DNA of 64,000 nucleotides from JACDAN01 sp963847235 (GTDB lineage Bacteria; Actinomycetota; Thermoleophilia; Gaiellales; Gaiellaceae), in contig CAWJYU010000011.1 in assembly GCA_963847235.1 (NCBI GenBank), positions 71,960 through 135,959 of the forward strand, written 5' to 3'. Position numbers and translations under genes: made by a program. The notes below the pieces were generated by a model, which had not been told where the DNA came from, did not search any database, and saw only the letters and a list, made by a program, of their open reading frames with translations. Each line of letters starts with the position of its first letter. The stretch's first letter is position 1. Positions 1 through 9,039 of the stretch are shown in pieces.

Positions 1-76
1 CGCCGAGCCGCGAGACCTGCCACAGGTCTGCGAACAGCTCGTCGATCTCTTCTCTCAGGTCTCTTCTACGTGGCAT
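1..76 (-). CDS. Hsp20-family small heat shock protein, N-terminal fragment
   Basis: Only the first 25 codons lie inside the window; the gene reads leftward off the edge. It begins MPRRRDLREEIDELFADLW, the basic-then-acidic amphipathic start common in bacterial Hsp20/alpha-crystallin chaperones of actinobacteria. The alpha-crystallin domain itself is not visible, so the call rests on the N-terminus alone. It is transcribed away from the MMPL exporter gene, with about 100 bases between the two starts. Family members are cytoplasmic ATP-independent holdases. Confidence 0.6.
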   Translation of the reverse strand, partial: MPRRRDLREEIDELFADLWQVSRLG

Positions 77-96
77 TCTCGGCGCCCATCGTAGCC

Positions 97-125
97 TTGA
101 CAGTCCCTCCAGAGTTTCGTAACTT
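97..125 (+). promoter_or_regulatory. Candidate sigma-70 type promoter for the MMPL gene
   Basis: A perfect -35 hexamer TTGACA (97-102) is followed after 17 bases by TAACTT (120-125), a fair -10. Transcription would start near 132, about 48 bases ahead of the MMPL start codon. Assigned by eye only. Confidence 0.5.
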
Positions 126-131
126 AGCGGG

Positions 132-153
132 CACTAGCTTAGTGGCTACTAAC
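132..153. promoter_or_regulatory. Nested palindromic operator candidate at the MMPL transcription start
   Basis: Two overlapping inverted repeats sit here: CACTA-GCT-TAGTG (132-144) and TTAGT-GGCT-ACTAA (139-152). They share half-sites of the ACTA/TAGT type and lie just downstream of the candidate -10, where a bound repressor would block initiation. MMPL exporter genes are often controlled by TetR or MarR proteins, but no such regulator gene is visible in the window. Confidence 0.4.
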
Positions 154-179
154 ACTCTGGGAGAGGGGAGGCCGGGCTG

Positions 180-2354
180 ATGGAGCAGTGGGCGCGCACC
201 ATGATTCGGTTTCGCTGGTTCGTCCTTGCCGCATGGCTCGTGATCGTCGTCGCCTCCGCGATGGCGTCGGCCGGGCTGAACGACCTCCTCACGAATCGTT
301 TCGTCCTTCCCGGCGCCGAGAGCGAGAAGGCCGGCGACATCCTCAAGGACGAGTTCGGCCAGCGGCCCGAGGGCTCGTTCTCGGTGGTCGTGAGGGGCAA
401 CCCCGGCTCCGCGCAGTCACTTGTCGAGCCCACGCGGGCCGCGGCTACCCGCGCCGCCGCCGCGCTCGAGACCGGCAAGCTCGAGGACGTCCGTCCAGTG
501 GCCGGCGACGTCGTGACCGCACGCATCGTCTCGCAGCTCCAGCCCGCCGACGCGAAGGGCTACACGGGCGCCATGCGCGAAGCGGCCGGCGAGATCCCCG
601 GCGCCACGCTGTATGTGACCGGCCAGTCGGCGATCGAGAGCGACCTCGAGCCGGTGCAGAACCGCGACCTGCTGGTCGGCGAGGTGTTGATCGCGATCCC
701 GATCGCGCTCGTGATCCTCGTCTTCGTCTTCGGGACCCTGTCGTTCCTGCTCCCGTTCATGCTCGCCGCCGTCGCGATCCCGACGACGCTCGCCTTCGTC
801 TGGGTCTTCGCGAACTTCATGACGCTCTCGACCTACCTGACCAACATGGTCACGCTGATCGGGCTCGGGATCGCCGTCGACTACTCGCTGCTGATGGTGC
901 ACCGGTACCGCGAGGAGCGGAAAGCGGGGCGGTCGAAGGAGGACGCCGTCGCGGTGACGATGTCCACAGCCGGCCGAGCCGTCGTCTTCAGCGGCACTGC
1001 GGTCGCGATCGGGCTGGCGCTGATGCTCTTCATGCCGCTGCCGTTCATGCGCGGCTTCGGGCTCGCGGGCCTGCTGATCCCGCTCGTCTCGGTCGCCGCC
1101 GCGATCACGCTCCTCCCCGTGCTCATGTACTGGCTCGAGGACCGCTTCGACCGCGTGCGACTCATTCCGAAGCGGGTGATCGAGCGGCGCGAGGACTCCG
1201 AGGGGAACTTCTGGGCTCGGCTCGCCGACCGGATCATGCGGCGCCCTGTCCTCTTCGCCGCAGGCACGACCGCGGCGCTGCTGCTGCTCGCCGCGCCGGT
1301 ACTCACGCTCGAGCTCGGGCCGGGCTCCAACGAGGGGATCCCGCAGGATCTCGAGGCAGTCCAGGGCCTGACCGTCCTGACCGCTGCCATCGGCGAGGGC
1401 GCGCTTTCGCCCACCGACATCGTGATCGACACGGGCCGCGCCGGCGGAGCGACGGACAGTGAGGTCCGCAGCGGCGTGGAGCGCCTCGCGAGCCTCCTGC
1501 GCGGCGACTCCGAAGTGGCGGACGTGGTCGTGGCCGGGCCGCAGACCGTGGACGAGACCGGCCGCTACCTGCACGTGCAGGCGATCGGCAAGCACGAGTA
1601 CGGCCTGCCCGAGTCGCAGGAGTTCGTCGAGCGCCTGCGCGACGTGATCATCCCCGCCGCGGCCTTCCCGGCGGAGACCGAGGTGCTTGCCGGCGGCGGG
1701 CCGCCGTTCGGCGTCGACTTCCTCGACATCACCTACGGCGCGTTCCCCTGGCTCGTGCTCGCCGTCCTGCTCCTGACCTACGTGCTGCTGGTGCGGGCAT
1801 TCCGCTCGCTGCTGCTGCCTCTGAAGGCAATTGTCCTGAACCTGCTCTCGATCGCGGCCGCGTACGGGATCCTCGTCCTCGCGTTCAAGCTCGGCGCCGG
1901 CGAGCCGTTCGGTCTCACCCAGTTCGACCAGATCGAGGGCTGGATCCCCGTGTTCCTCTTCGCGATGCTCTTCGGGCTCTCGATGGACTACGAGGTGTTC
2001 CTCGTCTCGCGGATGCGCGAGGAGTGGGATGCGACGAGGGACAACGAGGCCGCCATTCGCCAGGGTCTCGCCAAGACGGGCCGGCTGGTCACGGCTGCGG
2101 GCCTGATCATGGTGGCCGCGTTCATGGGCTTCGTCGCGGGATCGATCGTGGGACTGCAGCAGTTCGGCCTCGGCCTGGCGGCGGCGATCCTGATCGACGT
2201 CACGATCATCCGAGCCCTGCTCGTCCCGAGCGCGATGAAGCTCTTCGGCCGCTGGAACTGGTGGCTGCCGGAGGGCGCGGCGAAGGTCTTCCGCGTCGAG
2301 CCGTCGCCGCTCGAGCAGCCGCCGGCGCCGGCACTGCGCCCGGCGGGCAGGTAA
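180..2354 (+). CDS. MMPL-family RND transporter
   Basis: A 724-residue inner-membrane protein with the two-fold RND/MMPL layout: one N-terminal helix (about 12-34), an extracytoplasmic loop, a bundle of helices (about 160-330), a second loop and a second bundle (about 515-690). Two motifs with the membrane aspartate-tyrosine pair are visible, GIAVDYSLLMVHRYREE near residue 235 and GLSMDYEVFLVSRMREEW near residue 600; this family uses such residues for proton relay. MMPL proteins export lipids, siderophores or drugs; the substrate cannot be told here. The ATG is preceded by a purine-rich GGGAGAGGGG ribosome site. Confidence 0.9.
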   Translation: MEQWARTMIRFRWFVLAAWLVIVVASAMASAGLNDLLTNRFVLPGAESEKAGDILKDEFGQRPEGSFSVVVRGNPGSAQSLVEPTRAAATRAAAALETGKLEDVRPVAGDVVTARIVSQLQPADAKGYTGAMREAAGEIPGATLYVTGQSAIESDLEPVQNRDLLVGEVLIAIPIALVILVFVFGTLSFLLPFMLAAVAIPTTLAFVWVFANFMTLSTYLTNMVTLIGLGIAVDYSLLMVHRYREERKAGRSKEDAVAVTMSTAGRAVVFSGTAVAIGLALMLFMPLPFMRGFGLAGLLIPLVSVAAAITLLPVLMYWLEDRFDRVRLIPKRVIERREDSEGNFWARLADRIMRRPVLFAAGTTAALLLLAAPVLTLELGPGSNEGIPQDLEAVQGLTVLTAAIGEGALSPTDIVIDTGRAGGATDSEVRSGVERLASLLRGDSEVADVVVAGPQTVDETGRYLHVQAIGKHEYGLPESQEFVERLRDVIIPAAAFPAETEVLAGGGPPFGVDFLDITYGAFPWLVLAVLLLTYVLLVRAFRSLLLPLKAIVLNLLSIAAAYGILVLAFKLGAGEPFGLTQFDQIEGWIPVFLFAMLFGLSMDYEVFLVSRMREEWDATRDNEAAIRQGLAKTGRLVTAAGLIMVAAFMGFVAGSIVGLQQFGLGLAAAILIDVTIIRALLVPSAMKLFGRWNWWLPEGAAKVFRVEPSPLEQPPAPALRPAGR

Positions 2355-2357
2355 GGG

Positions 2358-2579
2358 CTAGCGGAGGAGCGCGATCACGATCAGCAGGACGGCGACCGCG
2401 ATCGGGATCCACGCCAAGCGCAGGACTCGGTAGGCCCGCTCCTCGCCCGGTCCGGGTCCTGTGTCCGGCGTGTAGGGGTCGAGGGGCGGCGAGGGCTGGA
2501 CGGGATACTCGTCCACGCCCTCCAAGACGGGGATCGGCTCCTCGTCGTCGACGATGTGCTCGTGCTCCTTGTTGCTCAC
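2358..2579 (-). CDS. Small tail-anchored membrane protein
   Basis: A 73-residue protein of unknown function. The first 48 residues are acidic and proline-rich (several DEE and PPLDP stretches), and the last 20 form one hydrophobic helix ending in LLR, so the acidic part probably faces the cytoplasm. It is convergent with the MMPL gene, only 3 bases away, and divergent from rmlA. No family is recognised. Coding potential is supported by composition and by the fit in an otherwise empty gap. Confidence 0.6.
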   Translation of the reverse strand: MSNKEHEHIVDDEEPIPVLEGVDEYPVQPSPPLDPYTPDTGPGPGEERAYRVLRLAWIPIAVAVLLIVIALLR

Positions 2580-2610
2580 GTCGGAGCCTAACCCTTAGCA
2601 TCGGCGACCG

Positions 2611-3351
2611 ATGAAGGGCGTCATCCTCGCCGGCGGCAGCGGAACGCGCCTGCACCCGCTCACGCGGATCACGAACAAGCACCTCCTGCCGATCTACGAC
2701 CGGCCGATGGTCACCTACGCGATCGAGGCGCTCGTCTCCGCCGAGGTGCGGGAGCTGATGGTCGTGACCGGCGGGACGCACGCCGGCGAGTTTCTCCGCC
2801 TGCTCGGCAACGGGCACGAGTGGGGGATCGACCGCCTGTCGTACGCGTACCAGGAGCGGGCCGGCGGGATCGCGGAGGCGCTGGGCCTTGCAGAGCGGTT
2901 CGCCGGAGGGGACCCGATCGTGGTCATGCTCGCCGACAACGTCATGGAGCGGTCGATCAAGCATGCGGTCGACAACTTCCTCGAGCAGGGCAAGGGCGCG
3001 CGGATCCTGCTCGCGCGGGAGGACGATCCCGAGCATCTCCGCCACCTCGGCGTCCCGGAGCTGGACGGCGAGCGTGTGATCCAGATCCACGAGAAGCCCG
3101 AGGAGCCGCCGAGCTCCTTTGCGGTCACCGGCATCTACTTCTACGAGGCCGCGGTGTTCGAGGTCATCCCGCAGCTCGAGCCGTCCGGCCGCGGCGAGCT
3201 CGAGATCACGGACGTGAACAACTGGTTCATCGACCGCGGCTCCATGGAGTACGACATCCTCGAGGGGTTCTGGGGCGACGCCGGCGAGTCGATCGACGCG
3301 TACTACGCGGTCAACGACTTCGTCCGCTCGAACGGCGCCAACAAGCCGTGA
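2611..3351 (+). CDS. rmlA: Glucose-1-phosphate thymidylyltransferase (short RmlA type)
   Basis: A 246-residue sugar nucleotidyltransferase that would make dTDP-glucose from dTTP and glucose 1-phosphate. The signature GGSGTRLHPLT starts at residue 8, followed by the conserved NKHLLPIYDRPMV, and the metal-binding aspartate lies in VVMLADNV. The length is that of the short RmlA/YrbA-like class rather than the roughly 290-residue enterobacterial enzyme. Its stop overlaps the rmlD start in GTGA, so the two are translationally coupled. It is the first step of dTDP-deoxysugar synthesis, continued by rmlB nearby. Confidence 0.88.
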   Translation: MKGVILAGGSGTRLHPLTRITNKHLLPIYDRPMVTYAIEALVSAEVRELMVVTGGTHAGEFLRLLGNGHEWGIDRLSYAYQERAGGIAEALGLAERFAGGDPIVVMLADNVMERSIKHAVDNFLEQGKGARILLAREDDPEHLRHLGVPELDGERVIQIHEKPEEPPSSFAVTGIYFYEAAVFEVIPQLEPSGRGELEITDVNNWFIDRGSMEYDILEGFWGDAGESIDAYYAVNDFVRSNGANKP

Positions 3352-4117
3352 AGCTGATCACCGGCGCCGGCGGCCAGCTCGGCGCGGCGTTGGCGGAGGC
3401 TTTCCCCGATGCGCGGGCCATGGCTCGCTCGGAGTGGGACGTGGCCGAGCCGTATCCGCTGGAGGAGCGGCCGGAGCTCGTGTTCCACGCCGCGGCCTGG
3501 ACGAAGGTGGACGACGCCGAGTCCGACCCGGAGGGCGCTCGGCGGGTGAACGTCGAGGGGACGACGCAACGTGGTCGCGTTCGGTGCGCCGGTCGTCTAC
3601 TTCTCGACCGACTACGTCTTCGACGGCCGAAGGCGAGCCGTACGTCGAGAGCGACCCGACGAATCCGCTCGGCGTGTACGCGCGGACGAAGCTCGCGGGC
3701 GAGCAGGAGGTGCGCGACGGCTGGATCGTGAGGTCGTCGTGGCTGTTCGGCGCGACCGGCCACAACTTCGTCCGGACGATGCTCCGGCTGGGCGCGGAGC
3801 GGGACGAGGTCTCGGTTGTCGCCGACCAGCGGGGCTCGCCGACCTACGTCGGCCACCTCGCAGATGGAACGCGAGAGCTACTCGAGCGTCCGTACGGCCT
3901 CTACCACGTGGCGGCGGGCGGCGACTGCACCTGGGCCGACTTCGCCGAGGCGATCTTCGAAGAGGCAGGGCTGGACTGCCGCGTGAACCGGATCACGGCC
4001 GAGGAGTACGGTCTCCCGGCGCCTCGGCCGGCCTACTCGGTGCTGCGAAGCGAGAAGGGTGCTCCGCAGCTACCGCACTGGCGCGAGGGTCTGCGCGCCT
4101 GTCTGGCTCGGCTCTAG
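3348..4117 (+). pseudogene. rmlD: dTDP-4-dehydrorhamnose reductase, disrupted by two frameshifts
   Basis: The product would reduce dTDP-4-keto-rhamnose with NAD(P)H. The three reading frames together give an RmlD protein of about 255 residues: VKLITGAGGQLGAAL (Rossmann motif), VFHAAAWTKVDDAE, then VVYFSTDYVFDG, then NPLGVYARTKLAGEQ with the catalytic YxxxK, and GPxxY-like C-terminal parts. Frame changes fall near 3564 (an extra a in gggacgacgc) and near 3628 (an extra c in ggccgaagg). Both are single-base gains. The piece between GTRN and VVYF also looks about five residues short. Either the gene is dead or the read has errors; the otherwise intact motifs favour errors. Confidence 0.75.
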
Positions 4118-4659
4118 CCCCACGGCAATCCGTCCCAGCTGTCGGGCCGCCCGGGCTTCCACTTCTCGAGCACGGCGTACGCCTCGGCGGGTGACGTCGT
4201 CTCCTGCTCGACGCCGGCGCCGTGGCGAAGCGCCAGCTCCGAGCGTGGATAGACGATCCCCTTCTCGGGCCACCCTTTTCGTGCGCCCGTCATGAAGATC
4301 ACGCACGGGCCGTCCCCCGCCCCGACGAAGGCGTGCTCCGTGTCGGGCGGGCAATGCACGAAGTCCCACGCCTTGAGCGGCCGCTCCTCGCCCTCGATCA
4401 ACAGCAAGCACTCGCCGGCGAGCACGAGGAAGTCTTCCTGGTTCGCCTCCCTGTGGTACCTGCTCGCCTGTCCTGGTTGGAACACGGCCAGCGAGAAGCC
4501 GACGTCGGCAAAGGGTGCGTCGTCGCCTTCGACGACGAAGACGTCTCCGAGGGTCGTGTTCGTCACCCAGGCGCCGTCTCGGACGTTGACGACGAACCAG
4601 CCGTCGGTCACGGGCGTGAGGCCGGCTTCTTGCTCCTCCAGGCGCGCTTCCTCGACCAT
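4114..4659 (-). CDS. Cupin-domain protein, dTDP-sugar cluster
   Basis: A 181-residue single-domain cupin. The metal-site motifs are recognisable as YHREANQEDFLVLAGE (about residues 68-83) and CPPDTEHAF. It has tryptophan-rich ends. It is not RmlC: the epimerase hallmarks (RPLVYVEGKAFG-like core, catalytic His-Asp pair) are absent. The ATG at 4659 was preferred because it lies 8 bases after the rmlB stop. The position between rmlD and rmlB suggests a role in sugar metabolism, but that is context only. Its stop overlaps the convergent end of rmlD. Confidence 0.7.
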   Translation of the reverse strand: MVEEARLEEQEAGLTPVTDGWFVVNVRDGAWVTNTTLGDVFVVEGDDAPFADVGFSLAVFQPGQASRYHREANQEDFLVLAGECLLLIEGEERPLKAWDFVHCPPDTEHAFVGAGDGPCVIFMTGARKGWPEKGIVYPRSELALRHGAGVEQETTSPAEAYAVLEKWKPGRPDSWDGLPWG

Positions 4660-4667
4660 CGTCGGTC

Positions 4668-5669
4668 TCAGCGCCAGGCGGTCTCTTCGACCGGCGCGCG
4701 GTCGCGGAGCGGCTCCCACCACTCACGCTTGGCGGCGTACCACTCGACCGTCTCGCGCAGGCCGTCCTCCCAGCCGATCTCGGGCTCCCAGCCGAGCTCG
4801 CGGCGGAGCTTCGACGAGTCGAGGAGGTAGCGGCGGTCGTGGCCGGGCCGGTCCGGGACGATCGTCTTCAGCGAGCCCGGCTTGCCGGTGTGCTCCAGAA
4901 CCAGATCGGCGATCTCCTCGATCGAGGCCTCGATGCCGGACCCGACGTTGTAGGTCTCCCCGACCTTGTCCGAGGCGAGCACGAGCTCGATCGCGCGGCA
5001 GTGGTCGCGGACGTGGAGCCACTCGCGCTTGTTCTGCGTGGACGCGTACATCGGCAGCGGCTTGTCGTCCAGCGCGTTCGTGACGAACAGCGGGATGACC
5101 TTCTCCGGGAACTGGAACGGCCCGTAGTTGTTGGAGCAGTTCGTGATCGAGATGGGGAGCCCGTAGGTCTCGTGGTAGGCGCGCACCGCATGGTCGGCTG
5201 CGGCCTTCGACGCGTTGTAGGGCGTCCGCGGCTCGTAGGGGGAGTCCTCGGTGAAGACCTCGTCCGTGTCGAGCGCCAGGTCGCCGTAGACCTCGCACGT
5301 CGAGACGTGGTGGAAGCGCTTGACGGTTCCGGCCTGGCGCGCGGCGTCGAGCAGCGTCTGCGTCCCGATCACGTTGGTGCGGAAGAAGCGGCCGGGATCG
5401 ACGACGGCGAGGCTGTTGTGCGACTCGGCCGCGAAGTTGACGACGACCTCGGCGCCGTCGTCCTCGAAGAGCCGGCGGCCGAGATCGGGATCGGCGATGT
5501 CGCCCTCGACGAAGGTGATCCGGTCATCCACGTCATCGAGGTTCGCGCGGTTCCCGGCGTACGTGAGCAGGTCGAGCGCGATCAGCTCGTCCTCCGGATG
5601 CCGGTCGAGCCAGTAGTGCACGAAGTTGGAGCCGATGAATCCGGCCGCGCCGGTCACGAGGATCCGCAT
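4668..5669 (-). CDS. rmlB: dTDP-glucose 4,6-dehydratase
   Basis: A 333-residue short-chain dehydrogenase/reductase that converts dTDP-glucose to dTDP-4-keto-6-deoxyglucose using bound NAD. The NAD motif GAAGFIGSNFV begins at residue 7, the active-site YNASK sits near residue 160, and the family stretches FAAESHNSL and NCSNNYGPFQFPEKVIP are present. The start MRILVTG was chosen over upstream codons because it begins the Rossmann strand directly. It is transcribed opposite to rmlA and rmlD, upstream of the cupin gene. Confidence 0.92.
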   Translation of the reverse strand: MRILVTGAAGFIGSNFVHYWLDRHPEDELIALDLLTYAGNRANLDDVDDRITFVEGDIADPDLGRRLFEDDGAEVVVNFAAESHNSLAVVDPGRFFRTNVIGTQTLLDAARQAGTVKRFHHVSTCEVYGDLALDTDEVFTEDSPYEPRTPYNASKAAADHAVRAYHETYGLPISITNCSNNYGPFQFPEKVIPLFVTNALDDKPLPMYASTQNKREWLHVRDHCRAIELVLASDKVGETYNVGSGIEASIEEIADLVLEHTGKPGSLKTIVPDRPGHDRRYLLDSSKLRRELGWEPEIGWEDGLRETVEWYAAKREWWEPLRDRAPVEETAWR

Positions 5670-5832
5670 GCTCGGAAGCTTAGGCGGTGCCGGACCAGGC
5701 ACAACTGACCAATTGGGTCGTCCGGGATGGACAGCCTCCACCGGCTCGCCGCTTCAGCACGATGGCGCGCGTCCTCGATGGTTCCGGGTCCGGTGGACGA
5801 ACGGTCACACTCTCGCCACGAACTCCGTGTCC

Positions 5833-5862
5833 CGGGCCGCCAGGCCCGAGGGACAGTCCCTC
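5833..5862 (-). terminator. Twin hairpins downstream of the Ser/Thr kinase gene
   Basis: Two inverted repeats follow the kinase stop codon at once: GAGGGAC-A-GTCCCTC (5848-5862) and CGGGCC-GCCA-GGCCCG (5833-5848). There is no T-run, so this is a structural, not a canonical, terminator candidate. Confidence 0.35.
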
Positions 5863-5863
5863 G

Positions 5864-7273
5864 CTAGGAGCAGCGGGCGCGCGCCTCGCGAATCTCCCGG
5901 CGGCTGCCCTGGATCGCTTCGGAGCGATCCAGGTGCGGCAGCGCCTCGTCGCAGCGACCCTGCTCGACGAGCGCGCGGGCGAGGTTGTAGTTCGCGTACG
6001 CCTCGTAGAGCTCGCCCGTTCCCTCCAGCTTCGCGAGCGCCTGACGCGACACCGCCTCCGCCTCGGCCCAGCGTCCCTGACCCAGGAGCGCCGTCGCCTG
6101 GTCGGTCAGCTCGACGCCGCTCTGATCGGACGGTGCCGTGGTCGCGGTGGTCGCCTGGGTGGTCGTCGGCTCGGTCGTGGTGGGCTGGGTCGTCGTGACG
6201 GTTTCGCGGACCGTCGTCGGCTGGCCTTGCTGCGTCGTGACCTCCGTCTCGACGACGGTGCGTGTCTGCGGCTCTTCGTCCCCACCGAGAATCCCTGCCG
6301 CGCCAAGCCCGGCGCCGAGGGCGAGGAGCCCGAGGATCGCGGCCACCGCCCACAGGAGCGGACTTGGGCGTTGCCGTCTTCTCGACGGTGGCGGTCCCGC
6401 CGTCACGTAGGCGTCCTCCTGGACCGCCGCGATCGCCCTCGTCGCGCCGGCCGCCTGCGAGAGCGCGTCGCGCAAGTCGGCGACGAAGTCGGCCGAGGTG
6501 GAGTAACGCTGGTCCGGATCCTTCGCAAGCGCTCGGCGCAGAACGGGGTCGAGCTCGGGTGGAACGTCGCCGTGCCGGCTCGGGTACGGGATCGGTGCGT
6601 GAACGTGTGCCGCGGCTTCCGCGGTCGCCGAGTCCGACTCGAAGGGCCGCCGCCCCGTGAGGAGCTCGTAGGCGACGACTCCGAGCCCGTAGCGGTCGCT
6701 GGCCGGCGTCGCGCGCTCACCCCTCGCCTGTTCGGGCGAGAGGTACCCCGCCGTGCCGAGCACGGTGCCGGTCATCGTCATCGAGGCGAGCCCGACCGCG
6801 CTCGCGACGCCGAAGTCGCCGACCGAGACCTCGCCTCGGCCGTTGAGCAGCAGGTTGCCGGGCTTCACGTCGCGGTGGACGACACCGGCCTCGTGTGCCG
6901 CGTCGAGCGCGCGCGCCGCCTGGTCGAGCCAGCGGAGGACGTCGGCGGGGTCCTGCGCCCCGCCGGCCTTCAGGCGCTCCTCGAGCGTGCCGCCCTCGAG
7001 GAGCTCCATCACGATGTACGGATGGCCGTCCGAGTCCCCGACGTCGAAGATCGTGACGATGTTCGGCGATCCCGAGAGCCGCGCCGCGGCGAGCGCCTCG
7101 CGTTTGAACCGCTCCCGCACGGACTCGTCGTCGGCGTACCGGTCGGCGAGCACCTTGATCGCCACGACGCGCCCGAGCTGGTCGTCCAGCGCGCGGTACA
7201 CGTCGCCCATGCCGCCGCGGGCCAGGTGCCGGGGATCGCGGTACCGCGGGGGAAAGGAGTGAGGGTCCTTCAC
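5864..7273 (-). CDS. Membrane Ser/Thr protein kinase with C-terminal TPR domain
   Basis: A 469-residue Hanks-type kinase of the PknB family. The glycine-rich loop is ARGGMGDVYRA (18-28), the ATP lysine is K40 in VAIKV, the catalytic aspartate is D135 in HRDVKPGN, and the metal aspartate is D153 in DFG. One membrane helix (about 305-330) follows, then a Thr/Glu/Pro-rich linker (335-385), and an outer domain with two TPR-like repeats (about 390-465) in place of the usual PASTA repeats. It probably senses a peptide or protein partner outside the cell. It is divergent from the SpoIID-like gene. Confidence 0.9.
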   Translation of the reverse strand: MKDPHSFPPRYRDPRHLARGGMGDVYRALDDQLGRVVAIKVLADRYADDESVRERFKREALAAARLSGSPNIVTIFDVGDSDGHPYIVMELLEGGTLEERLKAGGAQDPADVLRWLDQAARALDAAHEAGVVHRDVKPGNLLLNGRGEVSVGDFGVASAVGLASMTMTGTVLGTAGYLSPEQARGERATPASDRYGLGVVAYELLTGRRPFESDSATAEAAAHVHAPIPYPSRHGDVPPELDPVLRRALAKDPDQRYSTSADFVADLRDALSQAAGATRAIAAVQEDAYVTAGPPPSRRRQRPSPLLWAVAAILGLLALGAGLGAAGILGGDEEPQTRTVVETEVTTQQGQPTTVRETVTTTQPTTTEPTTTQATTATTAPSDQSGVELTDQATALLGQGRWAEAEAVSRQALAKLEGTGELYEAYANYNLARALVEQGRCDEALPHLDRSEAIQGSRREIREARARCS

Positions 7274-7398
7274 GGCGAGGTCGTTTCCGCTGGAACCGAG
7301 CCAGAAACGCGTCTGTTAGGAAAGCGTACGAGGGGAGGTCGGCGACGGAAGGATGCGCTAGCCTCAGAAAGGTTCCTGCGGATTCTCCGGTCACCCTG

Positions 7399-9039
7399 AT
7401 GTCCATGTCTCGCGGCCTCGTCCTGACAGCCGGCGTTCTCGCTGCGCTCCTCGCGGCAGGGCTTGGCACAGCCAAGAGCGGGCGCGCCACACAGGGAGAA
7501 AAGGCCGCTCAAGCCGGCGCCCCCGTGTTCCTGATCAGCGGCCGCGGCTGGGGCCACGGCGTCGGAATGAGCCAGTGGGGAGCAAACGGCTTCGCGCGGA
7601 GAGGGCACGACTACCGGCGCATCCTCGCGCACTACTACCGCGGGACGACGATCGGCAAGGCGCCCGTTGCCAAGGTTCGAGTCCTGCTCGCCGGCAGCAA
7701 GCCGACACTGACGATCTCCTCCGAGGCCCCGTACCGCGTCCGCGATGCGTCCGGCCGCGCGAGAACGCTCCTCGGGAAGCAGGTCGTGGGTCCGGGCCTG
7801 AAGCTCAAGGTCAAAGGCGTGAAGAAGCGCGTCAAGCTGGCGCCGCCGCTCGTGTTCCTGCCCGGCGACGAGCCGCTGCACCTCGGACGCCGCTACCGCG
7901 GGACGATCCAGGTCGACAGGGTGGGCCAGCGCCTGCGCGCGATCAACGTGGTCGGGCTCGAGCCGTACCTGTACGGCGTCGTCCCGGCCGAGGTCCCGGA
8001 CGACTGGACGACCGAGGTCCTGAAGGCGCAGGCCGTGGCCGCGCGCTCGTACGCGCTGGCGACCAGAAAGACGAGCGGTGCGTTCGACCTCTTCCCCGAC
8101 GTTCGCAGCCAGGTCTATCGTGGCGTCGACGAGGAAGAGGACTCGACGAACGCCGCCGTCGACGAGACCGCGGGCGAGGTGCTCATGCACGGCAGTCGCC
8201 TGGTGATTGCGTACTTCCACTCGACGTCCGGCGGACGGACCGCTTCCGTCGAGGATGTCTGGGTCGGTTCGAGGCGCACGCCGTACCTCACCGGTGTCGA
8301 CGATCCGTACGACTCGATCTCGCCGCACCACACGTGGGGCCCCGTCGTGATCCCGGCTGGGCGATTGCAACGGGTGTTGAAGGCCCCTGGCCGGCTGCTC
8401 GACGTTCGGACGACGACGAACGCTTCGGCCCGGGCCGACACCGTCGTGGGCGTGGGGATCGGGGGAGAGGCCTCCGCCAAGGCCGGCGACGTCCGCCGCG
8501 AGCTGGGCCTCCGCTCGACCTGGTTCCGCGTCGGAGTGCTTGCGCTGCCGCAGCCCGGGGAACCGCACGTGTTCGGCGGGACGACGCGCCTGACGGGCAC
8601 GGTGCGCGGTGTCGAAGGTGCCCGTCTGGAGCATCTCGGGCCCACGGGCTGGCGTTCGGTTGCTTCGCCGAAGCCGGCGGCCAACGGCTCCTTCTCGGTC
8701 GCAGTCCGGCCGACGGCGACCGCGCAGTATCGGCTCAGCGTTGGGAGTGCCCGAACCGGCGTCATCCGACTGGGCGTCGCTCCGCAGGTCAAGCTGTTGC
8801 CCGTCACGGATGCGATGGAGCTTCGAGGGACGATGCGCCCGGCGGTCATCGGCGCGGCGGTCGAGATCCAGCGGCTGAGCGGGAAGGCGTGGGGCACCGT
8901 TGGGCGCGCCACGGTCGCCGAGGGCGGGACGTTCACCGCTGCGATCCACGTCCCGCCTGGGAGCTATCGCGCTCGCATCGCCCGGCCGGGCCGCGGCCTC
9001 GTCGCCGGCACGAGCCAGATCCTGGTGGTGGCGGGATGA
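7399..9039 (+). CDS. Secreted SpoIID/LytB-domain protein
   Basis: A 546-residue exported protein with a signal peptide (about 1-25). The SpoIID/LytB domain starts at GRGWGHGVGMSQWGANGFA (about residue 49) and continues to VPAEVPDDWTTEVLKAQAVAARSYAL (shown in part, near residue 200) and YFHSTSGGRT. SpoIID proteins cleave glycan strands of peptidoglycan. The C-terminal third is beta-rich and may be a cell-wall or carbohydrate-binding region. The organism shows no other sporulation gene here. The stop overlaps the subtilase start in ATGA, so the pair is made together. Confidence 0.85.
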   Translation: MSMSRGLVLTAGVLAALLAAGLGTAKSGRATQGEKAAQAGAPVFLISGRGWGHGVGMSQWGANGFARRGHDYRRILAHYYRGTTIGKAPVAKVRVLLAGSKPTLTISSEAPYRVRDASGRARTLLGKQVVGPGLKLKVKGVKKRVKLAPPLVFLPGDEPLHLGRRYRGTIQVDRVGQRLRAINVVGLEPYLYGVVPAEVPDDWTTEVLKAQAVAARSYALATRKTSGAFDLFPDVRSQVYRGVDEEEDSTNAAVDETAGEVLMHGSRLVIAYFHSTSGGRTASVEDVWVGSRRTPYLTGVDDPYDSISPHHTWGPVVIPAGRLQRVLKAPGRLLDVRTTTNASARADTVVGVGIGGEASAKAGDVRRELGLRSTWFRVGVLALPQPGEPHVFGGTTRLTGTVRGVEGARLEHLGPTGWRSVASPKPAANGSFSVAVRPTATAQYRLSVGSARTGVIRLGVAPQVKLLPVTDAMELRGTMRPAVIGAAVEIQRLSGKAWGTVGRATVAEGGTFTAAIHVPPGSYRARIARPGRGLVAGTSQILVVAG

